Origin: Siphonodentalium dalli
Taxonomy: Eukaryota; Mollusca; Scaphopoda; Gadilida; Siphonodentaliidae
Direction of reading: 5' to 3'
Assembly (NCBI GenBank): GCA_032622095.1
Contig: CP136061.1
Location: 25,298,991-25,362,990 of the forward strand
DNA length: 64,000 bases
The position numbers and the translations under genes were made by a program. The first letter of the stretch is position 1. The number at the start of each line of letters is the position of its first letter. Positions 42,332-54,178 of this stretch are shown in pieces. The notes beneath the pieces were generated by a model. That model was not told the DNA's origin. It did not search any database and saw only the letters and a program-made list of their open reading frames with translations.

Positions 42332-44880
42332 ATGAATGAATGAATGCTTTATTGCGAAGACCCAAATTAATGAGTAACATGCAAAACATATATACAATAT
42401 TTTATATACAATATAATTATACATGATGAAAATGAGACCCCTCCCTACAAACGTGTGGTTTGTTCTTCTTTTTTTCCCCTTGTTCCTTATTTTGTTCTTT
42501 GAAAAATCGTGTAATCACATTCTTCCTTATGTTTTCAATGTCATTTTGATTATCAGTTTGAATTATTGACCATGCAATGAGCTAATTCAGCTGCCTTCCA
42601 CAAGGTATATAATTAATTGAAATTAAGAAACTTCTCTAAAGGCAATTGTTAGGAAAATAGAGAGTTGTTTCAAACGAGAGATATTTTCTATTGACAAGAG
42701 TCCATGAAACTTTTCGCGCGAAGGATTTTCCCAGTAATATTTTGGGATATAGCGCTCTCGTAGACATTTATATTTGCCACAGACGAGTACAAAATGATAC
42801 TCGTCTCCGATTGTGTCAGATTTACATGTATCGCACATCTTACTCTCTGTTTTATGCCATCGCGCTTTTTCGATTGGTAATCTATGGTTTGATGTTCTGA
42901 TTTTCACTAATGATGCTGTCAGGTGTTTTGGGAGATATAACAAATATCGGCATATACCAGAATGAGATTTTATATTACTGTACATAATTGCTCTGGATGA
43001 ATCTGAGTTTTTAATATCACTGAATGTTTGTGTCCAGTGTTGTTCGATCATGCTTGATTTACAATTTCGGATTTCAGATTTCGTAAGAGAGGATTGGGTT
43101 TCCCAATTAGATGTTAGTCCTACTTTGCACAGAGATTCCTTCACGATATTCAACCATTTGAATTCAGCCGACTGGCTTGGTTTGTTGTCATATACAAGTC
43201 TCAAAATAAGGTGTATGTTTTTTGCGAGTTCAGATCCATCTGCGGATACCAACTTTGACCAATATGACAACAGTCTGCATTTAATTTCAATTATGAGTGG
43301 GTGCCTACCAAGTTCCCCATATACCATGTAGTTTGGTGTACTAGATTTCATTCCTAATAATATTTTGCAAAATTTCATATGTAATGTTTCAAGTCTCTGG
43401 ATTTTTTCTGTAATCCATATTTCACTACCGTATAGGATTACCGGTGCTACTATGCTATCAAACAGCTTAAGCATCAAATCGGGTGGTAAAGAGAGATGTC
43501 TAACTTTATTTAACAGTCCGTACATGGCACGTGTGGCCAGATTAAATGTGCGCTTTATGGTGCTACAAAATCTGCCAGTATAGAAAAATTCTACACCTAG
43601 GTAAATAAATTCCTTAACGACTTGGAGTTCAACCCCCCTGTATATGAATATTGGTATGCATTTAGGTAATTTTTTACAGAATATCATTATTTTCGTCTTT
43701 TTTGTGTTCACCTGGAGCTTCCACGCATCCGCATAATCTGCGAAAGCCTGTAACGCTCGATGCATTTCATCTTCGCTTTCACTAAGTATAACTGTATCAT
43801 CAGCATAAAACATACAAAACAGTCGTATATATATACCCGCATTGTCCATAAATATATCGTCAAGAAAATCGAGGCTTTTGATAGCACAATCGTTCATGAA
43901 CGACGTTAGATCGTCAATGTAGATGGAAAATAATAACGGTGACATAATTTCACCTTGAAATAATCCTACAAAACTAGGAAAGAAGTCCGTTTTGGTTCCA
44001 TCAGATTTAACACATAATTTGATTTTGCTGTACATGTTTCTTATAAGTCTCAATATTTTCCCATTAATACCGCTTTGAATTAGCTTAAACCATAAGCCTT
44101 CTCGCCATACTAAATCAAAAGCCTTGCGAAAGTCGATAAATGCACAAAACAACTTTCGACCAGACGACAGGTATAAATTTATAATACTATGTAATACAAA
44201 TATATTGTCAATTGTAGAATGGCAACTTCTGAAACCAGTCTGGAATTTACTTATCGTCTCATTGTCATCCGAGTACGAAACTAATCTAGCATTCAAAATA
44301 GTAGTAAAAACTTTTGATAGACAACTAAGTAATGTTATTCCACGATACGAATCCGGACTTCCCGGTTCACCCGATTTTTTGTATATCGGTTTGACCATTC
44401 CAATCGCCCAATCTGTCGGAAATATACCTGAATTTAATATCACATTGAAATATTTAGTATACAATGGCAACAACTGGTCTAAAGACGACTTTATATACTC
44501 GTTAAGAACCATATCGGATCCCGGGGCTTTATTATTCCGAGCTTTAATTATTGCCCTTCGTACCTCTTCATCAGTTATCGAGTCATTGAGGTAAGTCGAG
44601 TTTGATAAATCAATTTCAGAATCAACACGTCTGCTCAAATAATCGTCACTGTGTTCTGAGGCATGTATTTTTTTGAAATGATCATGAAACACATTTGGGG
44701 GCACCTGACATTGTTTGTGACTATCATTTGCGTTGGCCTCTTCCACAACGCAGGGGGCTATGACCCCCAACATACACGGGGAGCTATATTATCCCAGAAG
44801 CTACCGAATTCACCATTGCATATTTCCTCGACGGGGGTGTGCACGCAGCACCCTGAGTCCTGACACCCTGCTTTATAAAT
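42332..44880 (-). mobile_element. Non-LTR retrotransposon (LINE), 5'-truncated, RT ORF mostly open
   Basis: The minus-strand frame from 44773 to 42623 encodes 716 residues of ORF2. There is a linker, then RT with NNKAPGSD (80-87), FQTGFRSCHST (177-187), AFIDFRKAFD (211-220), GLFQGEIMSPLLF (270-282) and the catalytic YADD (323-326). The C-terminal part includes a Cys/His cluster CDTCKSDTIGDEYHFVLVC near 660-680. Upstream of 44773 the reading continues in a different frame (GEFGSFWDNIAP), so a frameshift lies near 44770. The endonuclease domain is absent. The 3' end has CAATAAAGC followed by ATTC repeats (42332-42350). The N-terminal truncation implies a dead-on-arrival copy. Confidence 0.9.
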
Positions 44881-46373
44881 ATCGTAGTCATGTCTGTCGT
44901 GTCTGTTTTCTACGAGTGATTAATCTAATATGCAGCAATTTATGCTATTCATATAATTATGAACATATTATACAGCTTTAAATTTGAATGCATGGTGTTG
45001 CTGATTGTCTTCATTCGGCGAAAGGGTTGCCTAGCTACGAGTTCCCAACTACGTCACCTTTCATCTCTTGTGTTATACAGTTATACATGTATACGCAAAA
45101 TTTACAACTATGGAATATTTAAGTAAAACATATTGTAATTCTTGCCCAGATAATCCCGGCTGATACATTCAATTAACTCCCTTAGTTATTAGAAGCTTTC
45201 GAGAACCAGCCCCTCCCCCAATCATGGATTATGGTCGAAAATGTTATAATTCAAGCTTGTGACAGGTAGGAGCTTGTTCAACCTTTGACTTGAGAAACAT
45301 ATATATAAATGGGGGGGGGGGGGTGTCACTCTTTTTAATTTCAATGCTGTACCTGCATTATTGTTTGGCGCTATAATGAATATTTGCAATCTCAATTGAA
45401 TTAATGTTATCACATGAGCTCGCTCTCAAATTATCAGAGAAATCTCAACAAGCCGGTATCATCCTATAAAAGAATTCTGCATATTTTATTTTTGTTTTGG
45501 ATGACCCTGTTTCCAAGAAATGACAGAAACAAATCAAGTATAAAATCGACCGGCTCTAATCCACTTTTCGAAATGAATTATAACTCGTGAAAAACAGCAA
45601 CATATATCAGACAAGAATTACTCATTTCGGCATCCATGAAAGAAGACATGTTTATGACTGGCCTGAAATTTCTTGATGGCAGTTTGTTTGATAATGGCTT
45701 ATAACTACTCACTGGTGAAATTGACCTCTCGCCCGCAGGTGATTAATTTTGTCAATTATTGGTGTGGCCATGTAAAATACATGTATTTTACATACAGACA
45801 TTACATGCATGTGTGTATCCACCCTAAGTAGGGAGACATTTGTGTGTAAATAACCCACATTAGGGCGACTTTTACATTAGGGCGACCTTTTGTGTGCCCC
45901 CCTAATGTTTAGCGTGTTTTTTAAGTGAATTTAACATGCAAATATATATATTTTTCCTGTCATGTGTGATCTCTGTGACACTATTATTCACCAACAGTCG
46001 ATAGGTTTTGCTCGGAATGAATATTTTAATAGATATATGCAATTAAATTATCGGTAGTTTATATCTGACAGTGTTACAGACCGACATTAGGGGGACCTGG
46101 TTTTACTGTGATAAATACTGTTAATTTGGGAATATGTTTGCATGACGAAGACTGATTATGGGTTATATCTTATAATTAAAACCGCTTACTCAATATCAAC
46201 TTTTAATATTCAAAATCCTGAGATATATTTCGATTTACGTATTTTGCGGTGATATTTTCTATGACACAAGAGATATAGAATTACATCTGAATAAACCATG
46301 CATTAAGTAGACATCCACATTTGTCAGTTACTAATGAGGTTGGATATATAGGTAATTTGGCCCGGAAAATATA

Positions 46374-46412
<39 letters not shown>

Positions 46413-46589
46413 GTATATGTGCATTTATTATACTGGAAGATTATCCCTTAACCTCGTCCATTATTATACTGCTCGACACCCAGAATTTATAATTAATGAT
46501 CATTCAATCACCTTCGTCCAATAGTTACCCTTATTACACAATTTTGAAGCAACAACAATGCCCATCTATATATACCTGGTCCGCACACT
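44881..46589. other. No gene seen; simple repeats
   Basis: It contains a G-run (about 45309-45323), the inverted-repeat arm 45793-45827, several CATTAGGG.GAC phrases (45850-45890, 46082-46096) and a TA run (46375-46406). Confidence 0.5.
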
Positions 46590-46735
46590 CATTAAACAGG
46601 GGTGGCGGGAAGACAGTCTATATTGGACTAAAGCCGTCCCCTCTCAATATACTACAATTTGTGATTGTTTATCTTGTTCTTTCTATGTTATGTATGTATA
46701 TGTGTATATTGGAAATAAATTATCCTATCCTATAT
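46590..46735 (+). mobile_element. Possible 3' tail of a non-LTR retrotransposon
   Basis: GGTGGCGGGAAGACAGTC is followed by a self-complementary block (CTATATTGGACTAAAGCC) and a GGAAATAAATTATCCTATCC tail with a short tandem repeat. It resembles the tails at 10.3 and 53.3 kb. Confidence 0.45.
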
Positions 46736-48449
46736 ATGCTACAGACACTGTTGAATTTGATGTTTACCAACCGGACCGTTGCTAATAAAATAGGTAAATA
46801 AGTGCTAAGTTTTTGGTTTGTTGCAAATATTCATTTATATATTGAATATTTAAATTGGTGAATACTAGTTTTATTTTTTTCTGCTAACGTACATGTACTA
46901 TTGATAATGGATGACTGAGTGGTGCTTAATTAGTAAGCTTACAGTTTATACCTTCGCGTCGATATTATTTTATATTATGTCGACTGTCCAAGACTCACAA
47001 AGCTATCATGTCAAGTATATTTGCTGTCATATGCATTCAATCTCTATAACTTTATACACGGCGTTTGTCGGTTGAAATAACGTCATTTGACATCGTGCCC
47101 ATCCCAAACATGTTGTGTGGAAGCTACTTCCAGGGCGTGAACAGGCAGAATATTGTCAAAATTCACCCCTTATTTGTACGTGTTAATGCTAGTTTTAAAT
47201 GCTAAAGTACGTGTAAGGTGTGTGTGTTGAGTTTGCAACATGTACGTCACATAGCTTTTGGATGCATGCAGATTGGTCTGACATGTTATGTATGACACGC
47301 GTCTGCGTCCCACGCACACGACTACAGTATACCAAATATAGAAAACCACAGGTCATCATTATGATCTATTTGAACGCTACTATTATTAATTAGCACTATA
47401 TGTATGATAACAATACGTATATAACAAGCTAAATGGTGGATAATACCATGATCGAGCCAAAACATATATATTATCAGACGGATTTTTTTTGTTTTTCGCT
47501 GTTTTACGTCAAGAAGAATGTAAATGGAAGCATCCGGCATACGATATACATGTATGAGCCCGACGGCATCCGGCGTACGCTGGTCTAGCATATGGAATAC
47601 GCCATAACAGACCCCGAATCCGGCGTCCGAAAGGGGGGGGGGGGGGGGTTCGTCACCCTCCGTTTAGACAGTCACATTTCTATTAATTGGATTGTGTATG
47701 TTGCTGTTGTGACTGGAGGTTTGATTTGGGTTTGATTTTCGATACATGTATTGGACATACTATGTTGTTGTTGTTGTGACTGGATGTTTGATTTATGTTT
47801 TCTGTTCGATACGTGTATGGGACATCTGCTGATCTGGCACAGAAAACGAAGGACTTCCGCAATTTGATAAATATATTGGGCCCTGCGTAACTTTGGACTT
47901 GTTAGCTCTATCGTTTTAAAATAGACCCCATTCGTTACGACCAACCTTTTTATTTGCCTCCGAAAGGATGAGCAAGATATCTGAAACAGAAAATAGAGCT
48001 TTGTAAATAAGACACGATTCCAATATTGTTGTGAGTATTGATCAATATTGGTTTTATCTCCACAATACTGTGTTTTATTGGGAGTACGGTGGGATTAACA
48101 ATTACGGGGCTTCATGTTTATGAAATTATTATGTTTCGAAAAGTTTTTTTCTTTGTCAAATGTCACCAGATTTATTGATTAGTGTATACGGTCAGTTGCA
48201 CTTTTTTGCAGTAGGCGCCTTAATTCCCGTATGTAGATCAGTCACACTAGATATTCAGCTTATAAGTGAACGTTCAGATATCCACGATTCAATTGTTTGT
48301 GAAATTTTTTCCGCCGTGGGTTAATCGGTAGTTGGCCTGTGCATGTTCACAGTTAGGTCAACATGACCGCTTTCGCAGATTGCTGCTTCCAGCAACGCAC
48401 TACGTTCATGACTGAACTAGCTCACAGCAAGATTGCTAGTAAACAAAAT
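46736..48449. other. No gene seen
   Basis: AT-rich; a G-run at 47633-47648 and two TTGTTGTTGTGACTGGA-like repeats (about 47700 and 47765). Open frames here lack any family features. Confidence 0.5.
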
Positions 48450-48671
48450 GAAAGTGTGAATGACACTGTAGCGCAACTTGGAAAGGGAATAATTTCATAT
48501 GTTACAGTCAATGGAGACATTAGGAATGCTGAAAGTTGATAGGTCTAAGCAATACTAGATTATCAACATATGAAGAGATATACTAGTATACAAAGTAAAA
48601 TCCAAGATGGTTGCTGACAGCTATGATTCCAATGAAATTCAAAAAACATTTGATAGCTTATTGCATCTAGT
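48450..48671 (+). repeat. Satellite cluster 2, left part
   Basis: It is homologous to the lead of cluster 1 (34925-35058), with GAAAGTGTGAATGACACTGT and AACTTGGAAAGGGAATAATT, and then to 35650-35740. It is interrupted by the palindromic array at 48672. Confidence 0.88.
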
Positions 48672-49152
48672 AGATCTACGGTATATGGGATGCCAAATTG
48701 ACATTTAATAAATAAATGAGCTTAAGCGCAATAAGGAATCTCTTATTGCGTAAGGAATCTCTTATTGTGTTTAAGCGCAATAGGGAATATACTTATTGCG
48801 CTTAAGCGCAATAAGGAATATTCTTATTGCGCTTGAGCACAATAAGATCTAATTGCGCTTAAGCGCAATAAGAATATTATATACAATCTCTTATTGTGCA
48901 AGGAATCTCTTATTGCGCTTAAGCTCAATATTGCACTTAAGCGCAATAAGGAATTTCTTATTGCGCTTAAGCGCAATAAGAGCTACAGTAATTGCGCTAA
49001 AGCGCAATAAGAAGATTCCTTATTGTGCTTGAGCGCAATAAGAGATTCCTTATTGTGCTTAAGCGCAATAAGGAATTTCCTTATTGAAGGAATTTCCTTA
49101 TTTCGCTTAAGCTCAATTATTTATTAAATGTCAATTTGGCTTCCCATAGATC
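48672..49152. mobile_element. Palindromic hairpin array with inverted ends, inserted in the satellite
   Basis: About twelve copies of a self-complementary core (best form TTGCGCTTAAGCGCAA) are joined by AATAAGGAATNTCTTATT. The array is enclosed by inverted arms containing GCCAAATTGACATTTAATAA (left about 48692, right about 49116). Both outer edges carry TAGATCTA, which could be an 8-bp target duplication or part of the arm, since it is itself a palindrome. The uninterrupted satellite sequence (CATCTAGTAAGATCAATATC) is present at 35729. There is no coding capacity. Confidence 0.88.
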
Positions 49153-49858
49153 TATATCAAGATTAATATAAAGTTTGGTGATGATAGGATGAGGGAAGTG
49201 GACTGTAGGGTGTGCCAAAGGATTTAGTTATGCAAAGAGTAAAATACAAGATGGCTGCCAGCGGACATGTTTTATTGCAAAATGACCCCAAAAGTATTCG
49301 TTCCCATCTACATTTCAATGATAACAGCCATGACAAATTTCATGATGATCCCATCAAAGGTACGACCTGTAGCCCGTACCAAAGGATTTAGTCATGCAAA
49401 GACTAAAAACCAGGATGGCGGCCATATTTTATGGCCGAATGACTCCAAAATGACTCGTTCCCATCTGTATGTCAATATTAACATTTATACAAATTTCATG
49501 ATGATCCAACCAAAGGTACAACCTGTAGCCTGTGTCAAAGGATTTAGTCATGCAAAGAGTAAAATCCAAGATGGCTGCTGGTGGCCATGGTTTTTGGCCG
49601 AATGACCCCCAACATGACTTGTTCCCATCTATATGTCATTATTAACATAAATGACAAATTTCATGATGATCAGACAAACAGTACAACCTGTGGCCCGTGC
49701 TAATGGATTGAATTCTTAAATCCAAGATGGCTGCTGGTGGCCATGTTTTTTTCCAAATGACCCCAAAATGAATCGTCCCTATCTACATGTCAATTTCAAC
49801 AACTATGACAAATTTCATAATGATCCGACCAAAGGTACAACCTGCAGCCCGTGCTAAA
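49153..49858 (+). repeat. Satellite cluster 2, right part
   Basis: It contains four or more units of the same satellite as cluster 1 (GGATTTAGTCATGCAAAGA, CCAAGATGGCTGCTGG, GGCCATGTTTT). It is broken at 49858 by a LINE fragment. Confidence 0.9.
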
Positions 49859-50270
49859 GGAAATTGTTGACGATTCATAAAAATCCAATGGATGGCCCGA
49901 TTTTGTACTCGTTCAATTTTAGTTATGGTTTCTGAAGTATGAGGGGACCAAATTGCAGCGGCATACTCTAACTTTTGTCTAACCATGGCCTGATAAGCTG
50001 CTTTCTTGAGTGCTTTATTTTGTGTTTTGACATTCCTTTTTAGGAATTTCAGGGACTGATTTGCAGTTAAAGTTGTTCGTTGTATGTGGGCATTGAATGA
50101 GAGATTGCTTGTGATGTCGATTCCCAAATATCGCGCATTATTGACATGATCAAGTACATTTGTACTTGATAGTGTAGGATGTAGTCATAAATTATGTGTT
50201 TTGCTTTGCGGCTGACTGTGAGGACTTGACATTTTGAGGGGTTAAATCTGTGAAGGCATTGCAATCATGT
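49859..50270 (-). pseudogene. Internal fragment of a CR1/Jockey-type LINE reverse transcriptase
   Basis: Two minus-strand frames are collinear with the region after the RT catalytic site of LINE ORF2. The first (50264-50100) has RFNPSKCQVLTVSRK. The second (about 50127-49866) has GIDITSNLSFNAHI, AYQAMVRQKLEYAAAIWSPH and KIERVQNRAIHWI. A frameshift near 50110 separates them. The fragment lacks both ends of the element. Confidence 0.85.
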
Positions 50271-50508
50271 TAGCAAACTATCCACAATTTTATCGGACCT
50301 GATTCCTCCATTTACGATTGAATAATGGTTTTGCTGCACATTCTACATGTACAAGTGCCAGTAGCTTATTAAGCGAAATTCAGCTTAACATTTACTATGG
50401 GGAATCAAAGTTTATTGATAAGCAAACCATATAAAAAGTCCAAATATGCCAATATGCATTCAATAAACATGAATACAATACAATTTCAATAAATATGATA
50501 AAATCATC

Positions 50509-50953
50509 TTAAGGGGGAGGTCAAGTGACCAATTTTGAATGGGGATTTCTGTGCAAATCTGCAGAGCAAAAGTTACAGAGTTGCACATACTTCTGAGTCT
50601 GACTTGAAGTGGTATTGGAAAAACAGGTATTTATCTGGCAGGTCCGCTTGGAACTTGTTCCATTGCAATGTTGGTGTATTTATTTTTGAATTTTATATTT
50701 ATTTTTCAAATGTACATGTACCGGGTAGGTCAATTGATGTAATTCCAGAACAAAATTCTCAAAATAATATTTATTGCAAAATTTTATAATTTACCAAGCG
50801 GAACCGCCAGATAAATATCTGTTGTTTCCAATACCACATCAAGTCACACTCAGAAGTATATGCAACTCTATAAGACTGTAACTTATAAGACTGTAACTCC
50901 GGAGATTTGCATGGAAATCCCATTCAAAATTGTTCACGTGACTTTCCCCTTAA
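50509..50953. mobile_element. TTAA-ended TIR element, family E
   Basis: The ends are TTAAGGGGGAGGTCA and, inverted, TTAAGGGGAAAGTCA. Arms of about 130 bases (50509-50645 and 50795-50953) contain AATTTTGAATGGG, TGCAAATCT, GGTATTGGAAA and TTATCTGGC. One arm of the same family is at 60734-60882. There is no coding capacity. Confidence 0.82.
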
Positions 50954-51904
50954 TATTCACTATAGAATCATATCATTTTAATATCATATATCTGTATTAT
51001 TAGTTAAAATTATTAGTGGACCTGGAAGCTACCGGTATAGATTAATAGGAACCTATGTGTCTATCAATTACTTTAATATGGTGCACAGCTTTGAATAAAT
51101 TCTTAAATTAGTTGTGCAGCTCGTGCCGTTGTCGGATTTTAAATAACTTGTTAAAATGTAACTATTATCTCAAGTGATTCAGAAGAACTTGGGATGCATT
51201 TTTTTGGGATATTTTAAATTTAGTTTTTCAAATAAAACCTTTCTCTCTAATATACATGAATGTTGACATAACAATAAAAATGCACTTCGATTTCACAGAC
51301 ATTATACAATTGGAGCGTTTTCTGTCATCTTAATCTATTTTAGGTCTTTTGTATTGTAATGCCTCAATAGCCAATCAGTGCGTGCTCAACATCATGGGGG
51401 CAAATATCTTATAAGAGTCTTGGGAACACCAAGTTTGATGTAACATTGGCATTCAAAATTTGAGTATAACGATCCATATAATTGTAGTTTGGTATCAGCT
51501 ACTTTCTTTGGTAAAAACTTTAACTGTTCAATTAATGCTGTTGATTGAAAGTTACTGTACGTATTTTATCTTCTAGGTCATTATTTATCAAGGATTTACT
51601 AGTAGTATATACATGTAGCTTAATTTGGATCATCAGTTGTTGTATACCATCATCATGATACCAAGATTTTGGTCCACCTTCAATTACATATGTAGATACT
51701 GGACGACCTCATAAACGTCTTTTAAAAAATTATCATGTGGAAGTTGAAGGAGTCGTATTAAATATTTCACAGCTTGTTTCAAAATAAAACTGTATAAAGG
51801 CTGTCTTCCTAATTCACATTTACTGGCTAAATTAGATGCCTTCTTCCTCTGAATTCCAAGGACATATTGGACAAAACTGTGTACATATTATTTCAAAAGG
51901 TGTT
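50954..51904. other. No gene seen
   Basis: AT-rich with no supported feature. Confidence 0.5.
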
Positions 51905-52880
51905 TCGGTGGATTATCTCTTTATGTAACAATTTTGAAATAGTTTTGTGGGTATAAAATAATAGATATGAATTAAATACCTATGTCTGGAAATGCTTCTA
52001 TCAATTAATATTGATTTTATTTCGAATATTTTATTTAAAAATGAGATTATTAAGTGAGACGCTTTATCGTTCTATATTTAGAACACACCATATAGCGATA
52101 GAGATCATAAGTGTGTTCACAAAGCTATGATCCGAACGTCAGATGTCCCAGATTGATTTTGTTTGTATTGTTTTAGTCCATATACATGTAGTTAAAAGAG
52201 ATGAGTCTAATTAAGGTTTATTTGTTCCTGGTTATGAATAATACGATTCATTTGGAAATCCCGGACAGGAAATGATTCTATCAATTAACAGTGATTTTAG
52301 TTATCATTTTATTCAATCAATGGGACACTTATTTGTTCTATATATAGGCCTAGCACTTTTAGATAGAAGCTTGCAGTGCGGTGCTCCGAATGAGTATATA
52401 TGTTGTAATATTTAGTGCGAATCAAGTACATAAGACATAGAGTGTAGCAAACGCTTATTTTTCAATGATTAAAATAACTGAAAATAACCACACAAAAAAA
52501 AAACTCAAAAAATAAAGACAGTTGTGAATATCAGGGACCATTATTGAACGACACAGAGTTATTTTATAAGATAACAAATCTAAATAAAATCGATATTAAT
52601 TGATAGACCGCATTTCCGGACAGGGGTTTTCGATTCGTATCTATTGTTCATACTCAGAAACTATATAGACCATGTATCGGAAGAGATAATCCACCTTAAC
52701 TTCTATTGTTCGTTAGCTAAACAACTACACGTTTTTAAGCCAGAAAATAATCGAAATATAATCAATACTAATCGATAGAAGCATTTCCGGACAGGGGTCT
52801 TCGAAGTTCGATTCATATTTCATATGTTATACCCCGGTAACTATATAACACATGTTTACACAGAGATAGACCATCTTTAA
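51905..52880 (+). mobile_element. TIR element family D, composite with a nested second copy
   Basis: The left arm (51909-52250) and right end (about 52730-52880, finishing GACCATCTTTAA) match single copies of the family. Between them, 52255-52698 has its own GACAGGAAATGATTCTATC left part and ends GAGATAATCCACCTTAA, so a related copy sits inside. Confidence 0.75.
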
Positions 52881-53189
52881 AATAGTGTTCAAGGTCAAAT
52901 TATAAATCCATGCTGATCCATACATGTATACCGTAATTGGTTTCACTAATGTATCCAATACATGCATGCTATTTTGTTTCTGTTAGAAACATCAAAGTCA
53001 AGTTTGTGTATCTGCGGCATGTGAATCGATAATCAATAAAATATATAAATTTGAAGGTGTCCCCCACAACCCTGTGATGCTGGATATGCATGTGGACGGT
53101 ATATTGCCCTTATGCATGTGAAATATACAGATCCAGTAAGCTTTTTATTTTCTGAAATATCTGACACTACCGTGTATCTGTGCGCATTC

Positions 53190-53330
53190 AGTATGGTATG
53201 GTATGATTTTATTCTGCAATATATTGATATGAATACAAAATGCAATACAATATTTGTGACTATATATTGCATGGAGATGACGTAGTCTCGAGGACCGTCT
53301 TCCCGTCACCTCCATGTGCTGATAAATAAT
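53190..53330 (-). mobile_element. Possible 3' tail of a non-LTR retrotransposon
   Basis: The minus strand reads GGTGACGGGAAGACGGTCC, a pairing block CTCGAGACTACG, and then GAATAAAATCATACCATACC with short tandem CATAC repeats, in the order expected of a LINE 3' UTR. Confidence 0.5.
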
Positions 53331-54178
53331 AATTATTGGCGAGAAGTCAGGTGATGATTTCATTAAACATATATACAAGTATATTAATAAAGTTATATTT
53401 ATATGTCCCTGGTCCATATATAATGTATATTAATTACACATATTTAAGTTTTGATGAGTACAGGAGTGTCGATTTTGGCTGTGGGGGTTAATTAATCATT
53501 ATTGGAGTTAGCACGGAACTGTCTACAATCATGGCACTTGGTATTATTACATTTGACATTTGACGGATACATTTCTATCTTTGATTTGATCAAAAGTGAT
53601 TTGAATATGGTTCTTGGTGTGAGCTTTCTTAGATTTTTGTGGAGGCTAGACCATATGTTGATGAACGAAAAAACCGGAGTTCAGTGGAAAATGATGTTTT
53701 AGGTGTTTGACAAGCGAGGTCACCGCGTTGTGTCGTTCTACTGCCTTGTTGTGTGGAAATATGAGGTAAATGCATTTGGTAGTGCATTATAAAAGTATCA
53801 ACGCCTGTTAAAAGTATTCCAACTCATACTACTACATATATGTACATGTAGATGATTATATTACAACCCTGAAAAGACAAAAAAGTCATACAAATATAAG
53901 CACCACGCCATCACCACAACATTTTGTTAACTATTTTTATCTCATAACTTTTATATGAGCCAGATGTAATGAAACGCTTGTTTCTAGTGTGAATAACATA
54001 ATTATTTATAAATTATTTAGGCGGGAACATACAGGCCCTTCTAGTCTATATATTACAATTCGTGTAGTTATCGACATATATTTTTCGCCCTTCCATCTTC
54101 CATGTTAGATAGGTGTTATTTGGAATTTCAAATGAGCCATGCGCGCTTGATATATTTTCAGCTTGAGAACACATCGGC
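53331..54178. other. Upstream region of ZNHIT1
   Basis: No other gene is seen. The promoter of ZNHIT1 should lie here, but no specific element can be named. Confidence 0.45.

Noticed and set aside
44124-44594. Plus-strand open frame of 156 codons
   Set aside because: It is the antisense shadow of the LINE reverse transcriptase frame.
45830-46096. TTAGGG-like phrases as telomeric repeats
   Set aside because: The phrases are isolated (CATTAGGGCGAC and variants) and not in tandem six-base arrays.
48672-49152. CRISPR-like array of repeats and spacers
   Set aside because: The window is eukaryotic, the repeats are self-complementary and irregular in spacing, and there are no unique equal-length spacers.
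53502-53702. Open frame just upstream of ZNHIT1
   Set aside because: Short, without motifs, and without splice support.
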